DNA of 17,907 bases from Kangiella sp. (GCA_002733465.1 NVVT01000006.1:199650-217556), one strand, 5' to 3'. Shown: positions 1 to 8,233, numbered from the stretch's first letter. The notes: a model not told the origin generated them from the sequence alone. Numbers and translations are program-made.

Positions 1-1
1 A

Positions 2-53
2 ACTGGTCATCTTTTTCAAGGTCGTTTTAAATCAATCTTAGTACAAGCTGATT
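2..53 (+). pseudogene. RAYT (Y1 transposase) 3' fragment, interrupted
   Basis: Reading from base 2, the first 17 codons give TGHLFQGRFKSILVQAD. This matches the well-conserved segment near the C-terminal part of the Y1/RAYT domain, usually R-x-G-x-L-F/W-Q-G-R-F/Y-K followed by a valine-rich strand. The similarity stops at the Asp codon near base 53. After it the frame reads FKTWGSTIEISSC and a stop at 92-94, which is not family-like and coincides with the start of the IS110 leader. RAYTs are single-strand HUH-type nucleases that act on REP palindromes. The catalytic part lies outside the window. I could not find the missing 3' part downstream of the IS110 element. The call rests on a short peptide but a distinctive one. 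Confidence 0.6.
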
Positions 54-65
54 TTAAAACATGGG

Positions 66-97
66 GGTCTACCATTGAAATTAGTAGTTGCTAGACC
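66..97 (+). repeat. left-end hairpin of IS110 element
   Basis: GGTCTA at 66-71 is perfectly complementary to TAGACC at 92-97, with a 20-base loop. It lies between the presumed left terminus and the first stem of the candidate bridge RNA. It may be the RNA's 5' stem-loop or a DNA feature of the element end. Confidence 0.35.
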
Positions 98-99
98 GG

Positions 100-295
100 T
101 ATTATACTACACTAAGAATTGACAAGAGTGTGGCTGTGGGGGTCCGTTATCGCAAGATTAACTCGATTCTTGAAATGCCGCTCTTGTCACCTACATCGTC
201 CATCAAGGATCTACCGGGATGATGTCAATCTTAAACGATCGTGACTCTGTAAGTAGACGAGATTAGATGGATGAGATTTTAATCTATCTTAGGAG
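100..295 (+). ncRNA. candidate IS110 bridge RNA
   Basis: The leader of the IS110 transposase can fold into consecutive stem-loops. GACAAGAG at 121-128 pairs perfectly with CTCTTGTC at 181-188. The flanking GGC (132-134) and GCC (177-179) extend this past a short internal loop, enclosing a large loop with a small inner CAAGA/TCTTG stem. ACATCGTCC at 193-201 pairs with GGATGATGT at 217-225 through nine pairs including one G-U. Family knowledge: IS110-group recombinases use a bridge RNA from this position, whose internal loops pair with target and donor DNA. The exact RNA ends and guide segments are inferred, not seen. Confidence 0.5.
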
Positions 296-301
296 ATCGT
301 T

Positions 302-1495
302 ATGACTCATGTTGATTCACAAGAATTACATGTCAGTGTTGATGTTGGTTGTTATCAACATGACATTTCAGTTGGACTCGCTAATGGAAAGTTTCTTGGC
401 CGGTTTGAAATTAATCATAATAAAGCAGGTTTTGCAGATTTTTTCCAACAGATAGAGCAGTATAAAAAATCAAGTAATGGGCAAGTCTCCGTTGCGATGG
501 AAGGTTACAACGGTCATGCGCGACCATTGGATAGTTTAATCCAATCTAAGAACTATCGTCTTCTCAATATAAATAATCTAAAGTTAGCTCGTTTCAAAGA
601 AATTTTTCCAGGGGCAGCCAAAACCGATCCAATTGATTCAAGAAAAGGGCTGGAACTATTTCAATTACAGCAAACGTTACCCTTAGCAAAAAATGTTTTA
701 CAAGAAGTTCATTTCATCCCTCAAGTTAATCAAGAGCTAAAACGATTAACTCGTAGACGTAGACGATTAGTCAATGAAAGAGTCAGTTATATCAATACGT
801 TACAATCGGATCTAAGAGCTTTAAGCCCCGGATTAGTTGAAATAACAAAAGACGTTAAGAATGTATGGTTCTTGAATTTTATATTATCATCAAAAGATTT
901 GAAATCTCTCGCCAAAAAAAGTAAGAAATCACTGATGAATATTAAACAGGTTGGAAAAAAATATTTAGACATTATTATTGAGTGGCAAAAACAATCTAGT
1001 TTTAGTCAGGATATTGATTTTATGTCACCGATGGTAATGCAAGACGTCCAACGAATTACTACGTTAAGAGAAATGATAAAAGCAATTGACCAACAAATTT
1101 TAACACGTTTAAATCAATCTCAAATTGGACAAAGGTTAATTACCATAAATGGTTTTGGTGTAACGTCATGTGCCGAACTAGCAGGAGAAATTGGTTGTAT
1201 TGAACGATTCAAAAAAGAGTCGAGTTTAGCGTTATATATTGGTATGGCTGCACTCGATAACTCTTCGGGTAAATACAAAGGAAGTAAAGCATCAAAACAG
1301 GTTAATCGCAATGCTAAAATGGCGATGATGGCTGCGGTTGATCACAATAGACGGAGGATTGAGCAATCGCAAAAATATTACGATAAAAAAAGGTTAGAAG
1401 GTAAAAAACATAATCAGGCTATTCGATCTTTAGGCCGACATTTAACAAGAGTTATTTATAAAATGTTAAAAGAAGATAGAGATTATTATATCTAA
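302..1495 (+). CDS. IS110-family transposase (DEDD recombinase)
   Basis: This 397-residue protein has the two-domain plan of IS110 recombinases. The N-terminal RuvC-like domain carries acidic residues at D14 (SVDVG), E67 (AMEGYNG) and D109/D112 (KTDPID), the expected DEDD set. A basic, probably helical region follows (RLTRRRRR near 148-155). The C-terminal Tnp domain (about 275-395) contains INGFGVTSCAELAGEIG, then YIGMAALDNSSGKYKG, where S321 or S322 would be the catalytic serine, and a closing NQAIRSLGRHLTRVIYKML helix. The start is ATG with AGGAG eight bases upstream. The length is slightly above the usual 320-400 and no frameshift is seen, so the gene looks intact. The enzyme moves the element as a circular intermediate guided by the bridge RNA encoded in its leader. 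Confidence 0.93.
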   Translation: MTHVDSQELHVSVDVGCYQHDISVGLANGKFLGRFEINHNKAGFADFFQQIEQYKKSSNGQVSVAMEGYNGHARPLDSLIQSKNYRLLNINNLKLARFKEIFPGAAKTDPIDSRKGLELFQLQQTLPLAKNVLQEVHFIPQVNQELKRLTRRRRRLVNERVSYINTLQSDLRALSPGLVEITKDVKNVWFLNFILSSKDLKSLAKKSKKSLMNIKQVGKKYLDIIIEWQKQSSFSQDIDFMSPMVMQDVQRITTLREMIKAIDQQILTRLNQSQIGQRLITINGFGVTSCAELAGEIGCIERFKKESSLALYIGMAALDNSSGKYKGSKASKQVNRNAKMAMMAAVDHNRRRIEQSQKYYDKKRLEGKKHNQAIRSLGRHLTRVIYKMLKEDRDYYI

Positions 1496-1522
1496 AAAAT
1501 TCTAATATTAATGGTCAAAAAA

Positions 1523-1536
1523 CTTGAAATTTCAAG
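1523..1536. repeat. 14-bp perfect palindrome
   Basis: CTTGAAATTTCAAG reads the same on both strands and lies 28 bases after the IS110 transposase stop. It may be part of the element's right end or a short termination or binding site. No T-run follows. The rest of 1496-1790 holds no gene I can support, and the missing RAYT 3' part is not present in any forward frame. Confidence 0.4.
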
Positions 1537-1790
1537 CGGGATGTTCAAGTCTTGCGGTGTGCGGTGGTGAATATTTTGGTATTCATTATTTGACAGTGAG
1601 TAGAGTCATTGCTGTGCAATGAAATACTTGACCCTAGTGATTCCGTGACAGAAAACACGCTAACTTATTGAACTTCAATGACATCAACAAAACATCAAGC
1701 AATCATCCATGGGATATCACCCTCTGACTATTGTTGCTCGACAAACAAATCGATATAAATGAAGCTCATTCACATTAATTGGAAAACACT

Positions 1791-2534
1791 ATGAAACAAA
1801 CACTTCAGCTTCTGGCTTTTATTTTAACCATCAATATATCGGCATTTGCAATAACCAATACTGCTGTTGCCAATGCTAGCTCCAGTAATCATACAGAGAG
1901 TAATGCAATCCACAAAGCACTTCATCATGAAAATAGACCGCAACAAGATAAGGCTCGTGATGCTGCGAGAAAACCAGCCGAAATAGTCAAACTAGTCGAT
2001 ATTAAACCCGGTATTAAGATCGTTGATCTTATTGCTGGTGGTGGTTATTACAGTGAGATTTTCGCCCGTATACTTAATAACAAAGGTGCTTTATACAGCG
2101 TTAAAGGCAGACTATCTAAGCGAAATTTAAAGGAGTATAACAATATAACTATATCATCAGAGCTCGATCTTTCTGATTTGAAAGAGCCTGTTGACAGAAT
2201 ATTCACGGCACTTAATTATCATGACATGATCAATAAAAATGATATCGACAGAAGCAAAGTGCTAAAAACAATTTATAACAAACTAAAAGACGATGGATAT
2301 TTTATTGTTATTGATCATAACGCTGCCCCTGGTACAGGTGCATCTGATACCAAAAAGAAACACCGAGTTGAAAATACTTTTGTACTTAATGAAATTCAAA
2401 AAGCCGGATTTATCTTAGATCGCTCTTCTTCGGTACTAGCTAACCCTAATGATAACTTTGATTTAGACGTATGGCAGGAAAGCACTAAAGGAAAAACAGA
2501 TCGATTTGTTTATCGTTTTAAAAAAGCTAAATAA
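1791..2534 (+). CDS. exported class I SAM-methyltransferase-like protein
   Basis: This 247-residue protein has an N-terminal signal peptide (hydrophobic about 5-24, probable cleavage after AVANA near residue 29). A Rossmann methyltransferase domain follows. Motif I is VDLIAGGGYYSEIF (78-91), and an acidic strand VIDHNAAP follows near 175-182. The segment ENRPQQDKARDAARKP before motif I matches a family of signal-peptide-bearing methyltransferase-like proteins seen in proteobacteria. The chosen start is ATG 1791, with GGAAA upstream. A TTG four codons earlier is possible but would lengthen the signal sequence without a better ribosome site. The substrate is unknown. SAM is not known in the periplasm, so activity after export is uncertain and the fold may serve another role. 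It faces the regulator at 2705-4735 convergently. Confidence 0.8.
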   Translation: MKQTLQLLAFILTINISAFAITNTAVANASSSNHTESNAIHKALHHENRPQQDKARDAARKPAEIVKLVDIKPGIKIVDLIAGGGYYSEIFARILNNKGALYSVKGRLSKRNLKEYNNITISSELDLSDLKEPVDRIFTALNYHDMINKNDIDRSKVLKTIYNKLKDDGYFIVIDHNAAPGTGASDTKKKHRVENTFVLNEIQKAGFILDRSSSVLANPNDNFDLDVWQESTKGKTDRFVYRFKKAK

Positions 2535-2562
2535 GGTAATTACTGATAACTTCTCTTATCAT

Positions 2563-2602
2563 TGCAATAGCAATCATGTTAGCCAGCATGATTGCTATTG
2601 CA
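2563..2602. terminator. 16-bp perfect hairpin between convergent genes
   Basis: TGCAATAGCAATCATG (2563-2578) and CATGATTGCTATTGCA (2587-2602) form a perfect 16-bp stem with an 8-base loop. It lies 28 bases after the methyltransferase stop and about 100 bases beyond the stop of the convergent regulator. Position favours a shared terminator, but neither strand has a U-run after the stem, so a classic Rho-independent terminator is not shown. It could instead stabilise mRNA 3' ends or be a repeat relic. Confidence 0.5.
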
Positions 2603-2704
2603 GATAACTTTACTGTTAAGCCGCTTGTTATTTTGGCCTGAGAGTCTCAATAACCTGCGATCAAGGGGAACATTAAGTTGATTTTACAATGTGAAATTAT
2701 TATA

Positions 2705-4735
2705 TTAATAAGACTTGGACTCTAATAATACGATATCTTTTTTTATATTCAAGCTACTCAACAATAGAACGCCTTCTTTATTTACATCCAGAACCTGCTC
2801 AAACTGGCTATCAATAGAACCCAAAAAAATTACTGCCCCATCAGAATAATCCATTTTCCATAATGACTTTTTTCCTTTGTCATTTAATTGATAATAAAGA
2901 TAATCTGATTTACCAATAAAGGCTGTGACAATTTCACCATTGAATTCCTTTAGTCGTTTCTTTGCCCCTTGTTGATCTATTTTATGAATAACGTTTTTTT
3001 TCAATAATAACAATTCGTTTTTTTGCGTCAAGAGGGCGGTGCCTTGCAATGATGAAACCAATGGTTGTATATTCCCATTTTTCAAATCTAAACGAGCAAA
3101 CCAGCGTTTCCCTTCTATTAAAATATCAACCAAAACCGCTTCTTGTTCAAAATACCAATGCAATACACTATCAACATAGAATTGATGCTTGATAGGTTCA
3201 ATTACACCGGAATCGATATCAATCAGTTGAACAACACCGTTCAGGCTTACCGCTAGTTTTGAACCAGTCCGATTTGTTTTCGGTCTGGTTAATAGTGCTT
3301 TCCTATTATCATTGGGAAAAATTAATTTCTCATTATTTGAATCTTTCAAATAAATTTGTGGGTAACCACTACGCTTAGAAATGAAAATAATGGAATCACT
3401 ATTACCCAAATATGCAGCAGCATCGTCGACGCTATTAGAGTTAACAACTCTGAAAGCGCCGCTATTACCATCAAGCGATGTTTGCCAAATATCTATATCT
3501 GTATTTTCCAGAGTGAGTAAAATAGAAGTTCCATCGACATTAAATCTTGGGTAATAAATGCTGGCATGTTGATGATAAGGAATAATACGGGTTTCACCGG
3601 ATAGAGATAGTAAAGTCAGGTTTCGTCCATTACTCATTAATAAGGTTTTATTATCAGGATGCCAGTCCATTTCAAAAAGACCCGCAGGATAATCAGCAAT
3701 ATGAGTTATATCATTATTAGATATAGACAAGCTAACAATCGAAGCAGAGGTATCAGCAATTAATCCTGCAATGGCGAGAGTATTATTATCCTTCGATAAC
3801 GCTATAGAATAAGGTTCATAATCAGAAGTTTGTTTTAACAATATATCATTTTGGCCTGTTGTCAGGTTACTTTTAAAAACAATACTTTCATCGGTTGTTG
3901 CACCTATATAAAAGATGCTGTTATTTGCAGACCATTCCAGGCCAACCATAGCGACTAGTTGATCTCTGCGTAATACCTCATTGACCGATATGTTTTCATA
4001 AGTACTTTCTTTTAAGCTCAACCGGTAAAATACGTACTGATGCACCTCTCTTGCGACAAATAGCAACGCTCTACCATTTCTTGACCATGCAAAAGCTAAT
4101 ACATCCATTTCGGTTAAATGCAATTTTGACTCATTCAATGTGGTTAAGTTTTTGATCCAGATAGCTTTGCTTCCATCAATTTGTTGACGTATAAAAGCAA
4201 CATGTGTGCTATCAGGTGAGAATCTTGCAAAAGATTCGATGGCTTCTGTTGCTGTTAAACGCCGAATGTCAGCAATTTCAAACTTAAGTTCATCTATCTG
4301 AAACAGCCACACAGCAGCAATAACAAAACTGATTAGAAACAATAAAAAGGGGGCTGTCCAATGAGAGAGTTTAAAATTCTTCTGAGGTAGTGCAATGAAC
4401 TCTAATTCAGGCTTAAGGCTGTAGCCTCTTTTAGCATAGGTTTTGATCACGGCCTGATGTTCCGTATCATCACAAAAAGCACGTCGGATCACAGAGATAC
4501 AACGTTGTATAGAAGTCGGCGTGAAAATCGAATTAGGCCAAATATGCTCAAAAATTGCTTCTTGGGAAACAACCTGTCCTTGTTTTTGCGCAAGTAAAAT
4601 TAGCACCTGTAAAACTTTTGGTTCAAGTGACGTTATTTTATCGCCTTTTGACACTTCACCTTTTTCCAGATCAACGATAAAGCCGGCCACTTCAAATATA
4701 GAAGGAAGATCACCTATGTTTTTTTTGTCGGTCAT
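2705..4735 (-). CDS. CadC-like membrane regulator with TolB-type propeller
   Basis: This 676-residue one-component regulator has three parts. Residues about 12-108 form an OmpR/CadC-type winged helix (Trans_reg_C): LEPKVLQVLILLAQ, then SIQRCISVIRRAF as recognition helix, then the wing TYAKRGYSL. A single membrane segment follows (about 126-147, WTAPFLLFLISFVIAAVWLF). The remainder, predicted periplasmic, is made of TolB/PD40-like beta-propeller blades (FARFSPDSTHVAFIR, LAFAWSRNGRALLFVA, MDWHPDNKTLLMS, YPRFNVDGTSILLT). The family logic is that the outer domain perceives a signal and the tethered winged helix acts on promoters. It is divergent from the serine hydrolase at 4949, 213 bases away, its most likely target. 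No strong Shine-Dalgarno precedes the ATG. It is a paralogue of the regulator at 15182. Confidence 0.88.
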   Translation of the reverse strand: MTDKKNIGDLPSIFEVAGFIVDLEKGEVSKGDKITSLEPKVLQVLILLAQKQGQVVSQEAIFEHIWPNSIFTPTSIQRCISVIRRAFCDDTEHQAVIKTYAKRGYSLKPELEFIALPQKNFKLSHWTAPFLLFLISFVIAAVWLFQIDELKFEIADIRRLTATEAIESFARFSPDSTHVAFIRQQIDGSKAIWIKNLTTLNESKLHLTEMDVLAFAWSRNGRALLFVAREVHQYVFYRLSLKESTYENISVNEVLRRDQLVAMVGLEWSANNSIFYIGATTDESIVFKSNLTTGQNDILLKQTSDYEPYSIALSKDNNTLAIAGLIADTSASIVSLSISNNDITHIADYPAGLFEMDWHPDNKTLLMSNGRNLTLLSLSGETRIIPYHQHASIYYPRFNVDGTSILLTLENTDIDIWQTSLDGNSGAFRVVNSNSVDDAAAYLGNSDSIIFISKRSGYPQIYLKDSNNEKLIFPNDNRKALLTRPKTNRTGSKLAVSLNGVVQLIDIDSGVIEPIKHQFYVDSVLHWYFEQEAVLVDILIEGKRWFARLDLKNGNIQPLVSSLQGTALLTQKNELLLLKKNVIHKIDQQGAKKRLKEFNGEIVTAFIGKSDYLYYQLNDKGKKSLWKMDYSDGAVIFLGSIDSQFEQVLDVNKEGVLLLSSLNIKKDIVLLESKSY

Positions 4736-4948
4736 TTAGCAGCTCTAACGTGTTGATTATATTCATCTGTAGAAATCCTTCAGGAAAAAAACAGGGTTAT
4801 TCTATTGTTTATAAGTTGATTCATATAGATACTTCGCATCTTTCTGTTAAAAGGAATTTCTGCATGAATAATTGTTGTACTACTTCAAAATTTTGCAGTC
4901 ATTTTAACCATTAAAGTCTGTTTTTTTAACTACTGGAGATCCAATTTA
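4736..4948. promoter_or_regulatory. divergent promoter region of regulator and serine hydrolase
   Basis: These 213 AT-rich bases separate the two start codons and must hold both promoters. I see no clear 11-bp tandem array like those at 9503 and 15070. GTTGATT occurs twice (near 4752 and 4818), and CAAAATTTTG is a short palindrome near 4889-4898. Operator assignment is not possible by eye. Confidence 0.4.
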
Positions 4949-6394
4949 ATGAAATTTTTATTAGCCTTTATATTTGTTAGTAGCCTCATTCCAATATCGA
5001 CTCAGGCATCTTATATCGATTCTAGTGAACCGGTAGACAAACCAGCCCAGTCGCTTATTAAACCATTATTAAATGCGCTTAACTCTGGTGATGATAAACT
5101 CATAAGAGAGTTTGTCATCAATCACTTTAACCGCGATTGGACCGCACAGATTGACGAATCGGTACTCTATCTAAACCTTATAGCAACAACCAACGGTAAA
5201 CTAAAACTACATTATTCCCGCGATTATACTAAAAAGCTACCAGATTCTGAAATGGTCTTTATTGTTTATTCAGCTTTAAATGAGTCTTGGCGAGCAATTA
5301 CACTTATCACCGATGAGCAAGATGAAGATCGGATCAGTCTATTAGATCTTAGCCCTGCTCGCTGGCCAAGTGATCTGCCAAGCCCAGCAACTATTTCAGA
5401 ATCGCTGGCGATCAGTAAATTGAGCCAATTTGTGCAAAAAATGTCCGACAAAGACGTTTTCTCAGGCGCAATATTATTTGCCCTGGGGAATAAAGTGCTG
5501 ATGAAACAAGCCTTTGGAGAGGCGAGTAAACGCTATAATGTAATTAATCAAACAGACACCAAGTTCAATTTGGCCTCGGTTGGAAAAATGTTTACTGGCG
5601 TAGCGATCGTCCAATTGATTCAGTCACAAAAAATAAAATCTGGAGACAAGCTTAGCCAATATTTAGGCGATAACTGGTTAGACAAATCAATTAGTCAAAA
5701 TATTACCGTCGAACAACTTTTAACCCATACCTCAGGACTTGGAAACAATGCTTTTGGAAAAAATAACTTTGAACTCCTTTCAAAAAATACATTCCGAGAC
5801 TTAGTAGACTATCAACCTTTGATCAAAAAAGAAAAGTTGATAAGTGAACCTGGTAGTCAGTTTAACTACAGTAATACAGGTATTTTTCTTGCGGGGGTTG
5901 TAATAGAAAAAGTAACCGGAATGAGTTATTTTGATTACATTCAGAAAAATATTTTTGACGTGGCAGGAATGGATAATAGTGGGTTCTTTGATATGGATGA
6001 GCCTGTTAGCAATGTGGCCACAGGTTATGAAAGAACACAATCAAACAAAACAGGTTGGAGAAATAACTGGTTCGAACATTTCATCAAGGGCTCACCTGCT
6101 GGAGGCGCAGTTTCTACAGTCGAGGATATGCATAAGTTCGCCCAGGCTCTAATGGCTAACCGATTACTTGACAAAGCAATGACCAAGAAATTAATGGCTT
6201 ATTATAACCCTTATGGTAACAATTTTGTTGGCCATACTGGCATGCACTTTGGGATCAATACAGAATTTGTGATGTTTCCACAGACTGAATATATAATAGT
6301 TATTTTATCTAATTATACCACTGGTGCGAGTTCTGTTTCAGGCAAGCTCCACCAACTTATCAAACAAATCGAGAGTGTCAAAAATAACCAGTAA
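4949..6394 (+). CDS. exported class C beta-lactamase-fold serine hydrolase
   Basis: This 481-residue protein has a signal peptide (about 1-20, cleavage near TQA/SYI). An N-terminal region of about 130 residues has a domain like those attached to such hydrolases (LLNALNSGDDKLIREFVINHF, with an LLDLSPARWP linker). Residues about 155-475 form a beta-lactamase/penicillin-binding-protein fold. All three catalytic motifs are visible: S210-V-G-K213, Y307-S-N309 and H429-T-G431 in place of KTG. HTSGLG (beginning about 261) and FNYSNTG are typical of the EstB/AmpC-related family. The enzyme would attack an ester or amide through an acyl-serine intermediate, and the substrate is open. A lactamase role is possible but not favoured by the HTG motif and added domain. 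It is divergent from a CadC-like regulator and ends six bases short of the convergent PD40 gene. Confidence 0.87.
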   Translation: MKFLLAFIFVSSLIPISTQASYIDSSEPVDKPAQSLIKPLLNALNSGDDKLIREFVINHFNRDWTAQIDESVLYLNLIATTNGKLKLHYSRDYTKKLPDSEMVFIVYSALNESWRAITLITDEQDEDRISLLDLSPARWPSDLPSPATISESLAISKLSQFVQKMSDKDVFSGAILFALGNKVLMKQAFGEASKRYNVINQTDTKFNLASVGKMFTGVAIVQLIQSQKIKSGDKLSQYLGDNWLDKSISQNITVEQLLTHTSGLGNNAFGKNNFELLSKNTFRDLVDYQPLIKKEKLISEPGSQFNYSNTGIFLAGVVIEKVTGMSYFDYIQKNIFDVAGMDNSGFFDMDEPVSNVATGYERTQSNKTGWRNNWFEHFIKGSPAGGAVSTVEDMHKFAQALMANRLLDKAMTKKLMAYYNPYGNNFVGHTGMHFGINTEFVMFPQTEYIIVILSNYTTGASSVSGKLHQLIKQIESVKNNQ

Positions 6395-6400
6395 TTTCCT

Positions 6401-7303
6401 TCACAATTTTGGTCTTACATTCTCAATAACGTCAGTGCTCACCCAATAAAGATTTAATGCGTTGCCTTCGGTACGTCGGCTAAAAATTAAATATTTTCCA
6501 TCTGGAGTGACAGTCGCAACTGTTTCATCAAACGTTGAGTTTACTGTAATGCCAAGGTTTATTGGTTTTGTCCATGCACCGTCTTTCTTTTTAAAATAAA
6601 CATAAAGATCCGCTTTTTGATTTTTGTCTTTTTTGTTTCGAGCATCTACGATTAAATAATCTTGAGACGGGGATATAAAGGCGTGACCTCCAAATTCAAT
6701 TTCAGCTTCCTGAAACTTAGGGTATTTGCCTTTGATATTAGGAGCATAGTAGGTTCTCATTCTTTTAGATATATTGGTATAATAAAGATCGCCGTTCCTC
6801 GCGAGAGTTGAAGTCATCACTTCATGCTCATTTAAAGGTGAATCAAGTTTTATTGCATTACTCCAACCATTGTTCAGACGGTTTACATACCAAATGCTAG
6901 TGTCAGTAAAGTCAGCGTTATACGCGGTGAAAACTATTTTATTACCGTCATAACTTACAAATGGTTCCATTTCTCCGGCTTTTTGTCCTTTGGTAAAATT
7001 TGCTTTTTTAAACGGTGTCCATTTTTTATCTTCAAGTTTTGAAAAATAGATAGCAGAAGGTACGCCCCTTTTTTTCTGAATTGTAAAATACATTTCATCT
7101 AAATCAGGAGAAAACGAAACACCCATTTCGGATCTTCCACTCATTGAAATAATGCCAGGTGCAAAAACTTCAGGAATTAAGCCGGGTGGCTTTTGCCCAA
7201 AATAGGGGCCTTCCAAGACTGGAAACTCATCTTGACCATAACTTTTGCTACTCATCATCAGAGCGCAGCCAAGGCTAACTATTAAAGGTAAAATAGATCT
7301 CAT
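6401..7303 (-). CDS. exported PD40 beta-propeller protein (second copy)
   Basis: This 300-residue protein has a signal peptide (about 1-23, ending SYG/QDEF) and at least five propeller-type strands spaced through the chain: VSFSPDLDEMYFT (62), PFVSYDGNKIVFT (114), TSTLARNGDLYYT (164), AFISPSQDYLIVD (208) and ATVTPDGKYLIFS (263). These are PD40/WD40-like blades as in TolB, which usually bind peptides, glycans or partner proteins and are not enzymes by themselves. The N-terminus (QDEFPVLEGPYFGQKPPG) is closely shared with the gene just upstream, so the pair arose by tandem duplication. It is the last gene of the operon. Only three bases separate it from the upstream stop, and its AAGGA ribosome site lies inside the upstream reading frame, suggesting translational coupling. 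Confidence 0.82.
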   Translation of the reverse strand: MRSILPLIVSLGCALMMSSKSYGQDEFPVLEGPYFGQKPPGLIPEVFAPGIISMSGRSEMGVSFSPDLDEMYFTIQKKRGVPSAIYFSKLEDKKWTPFKKANFTKGQKAGEMEPFVSYDGNKIVFTAYNADFTDTSIWYVNRLNNGWSNAIKLDSPLNEHEVMTSTLARNGDLYYTNISKRMRTYYAPNIKGKYPKFQEAEIEFGGHAFISPSQDYLIVDARNKKDKNQKADLYVYFKKKDGAWTKPINLGITVNSTFDETVATVTPDGKYLIFSRRTEGNALNLYWVSTDVIENVRPKL

Positions 7304-7306
7304 AAT

Positions 7307-8224
7307 TTAGTCCTTTTTAGAGGTTAGAGAGAGTTTATTCTTCGGTTGTGATTTAGACTTAAGCGTCTCAATAATCTGTGCATCCACCCAGTAGATATCT
7401 ACATTTAAAGGTTTCTTATTCACTGTTCTGTTGAAGAGTATGTACTTACCGTCAGGGGTTACGCTCGCATAGAAATCCGCTTTATCAGAGTTAACCTTAT
7501 CGCCCATATTGATTGCAGGCCCCCATGAACCATCCTTTTGCTTGAAACTAATATAAAGATCAGAATCACCCAAACCGCCTTCACGCTCGCTATCCCAAAT
7601 TAGGTAGCTTTCGTCTGGTGCGATGAAAGGATGGGCAGTCCATTTGCCAATGTTGACCACAGAACTCATCTTTTTGGGTGCTTGGCGCTTACCGTCCTTG
7701 AGTCTTGATATGCGGACTACTTCGTTTTTATAATCGTCAAAAACATAGGTGCCTTTGGCGGATGCTGATAGGCGCATAATGCCCCAGTCTTTGCGGTCAA
7801 ATAGTGGCCCAAGGCTTTTACGTTCTGACCAGCCATTACCGGTGCGCTCCTTGTATTCTTTTGCCATGTGCATACGTTTGCCATCGGGTGAGAATACGAT
7901 TTCACCAGTGCGCGGAAATTCAGTGTGTTTCTTCCAAACATTGTTTTGCTGCCGAAAGCCAATGACGGTCGGTCGGAATTTTTTAACGTCGGTGGGACGA
8001 TCTAAGGTGAAGTAAAACTCCTTCATGCCGGGTGCAAATACCCCTTCAAGTTCCCAGCCTTGTTTGGAGATAATGCCGGGTGCAAAAATTTCTGCAACCA
8101 TGCCCGGTGGCGTTTGCCCCATGTAGGGACCTTTCAAAATTGGAAATTCATCTTGGCTATAAATTTTGCTACTCATAGCTAATAGAGTAAGTAGCAGAAT
8201 AATTGAAATAGAAATACGTTTCAT
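7307..8224 (-). CDS. exported PD40 beta-propeller protein (first copy)
   Basis: This 305-residue protein has a signal peptide (about 1-23) and mature start QDEFPILKGPYMGQTPPG, almost the same as its downstream paralogue. PD40 blades are seen as IVFSPDGKRMHMA, PFIAPDESYLIWDSE and ASVTPDGKYILFN, with D-L-Y-I-S-F-K-Q-K-D-G-S-W matching D-L-Y-V-Y-F-K-K-K-D-G-A-W in the paralogue. The role is unknown; a binding propeller secreted with the hydrolase encoded nine bases upstream is the simplest reading. The ATG follows AAGGAA at suitable spacing, and this site overlaps the stop of the upstream gene. A short basic, serine-rich C-terminal tail (KSKSQPKNKLSLTSKKD) is absent from the paralogue. Confidence 0.82.
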   Translation of the reverse strand: MKRISISIILLLTLLAMSSKIYSQDEFPILKGPYMGQTPPGMVAEIFAPGIISKQGWELEGVFAPGMKEFYFTLDRPTDVKKFRPTVIGFRQQNNVWKKHTEFPRTGEIVFSPDGKRMHMAKEYKERTGNGWSERKSLGPLFDRKDWGIMRLSASAKGTYVFDDYKNEVVRISRLKDGKRQAPKKMSSVVNIGKWTAHPFIAPDESYLIWDSEREGGLGDSDLYISFKQKDGSWGPAINMGDKVNSDKADFYASVTPDGKYILFNRTVNKKPLNVDIYWVDAQIIETLKSKSQPKNKLSLTSKKD

Positions 8225-8233
8225 GGTTGTTCC

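Larger units (their letters stand above)
54..1560 (+). mobile_element. IS110-family insertion sequence (approximate ends)
   Basis: The element consists of a structured, gene-free leader of about 245 bases, one transposase gene and a short right end. The left boundary is placed where RAYT coding similarity ends (about 54). The right boundary is a guess, set just past the palindrome at 1523-1536. IS110 elements usually lack terminal inverted repeats and make little or no target duplication, so neither end can be fixed from this sequence. The long 5' leader and short 3' tail fit the IS110 group rather than the IS1111 group, whose non-coding RNA lies downstream of the gene. Confidence 0.65.

Noticed and set aside
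1663..1674. 12-mer TAACTTATTGAA shared with the ISNCY-like left end (about 11522)
   Set aside because: AT-rich, with no similarity on either side and no terminal repeat nearby, so chance identity is likely.
5801..6152. Reading frames in other frames across the 4949-6394 hydrolase
   Set aside because: They lie entirely inside a strongly supported gene and show no domain, signal or ribosome site of their own.
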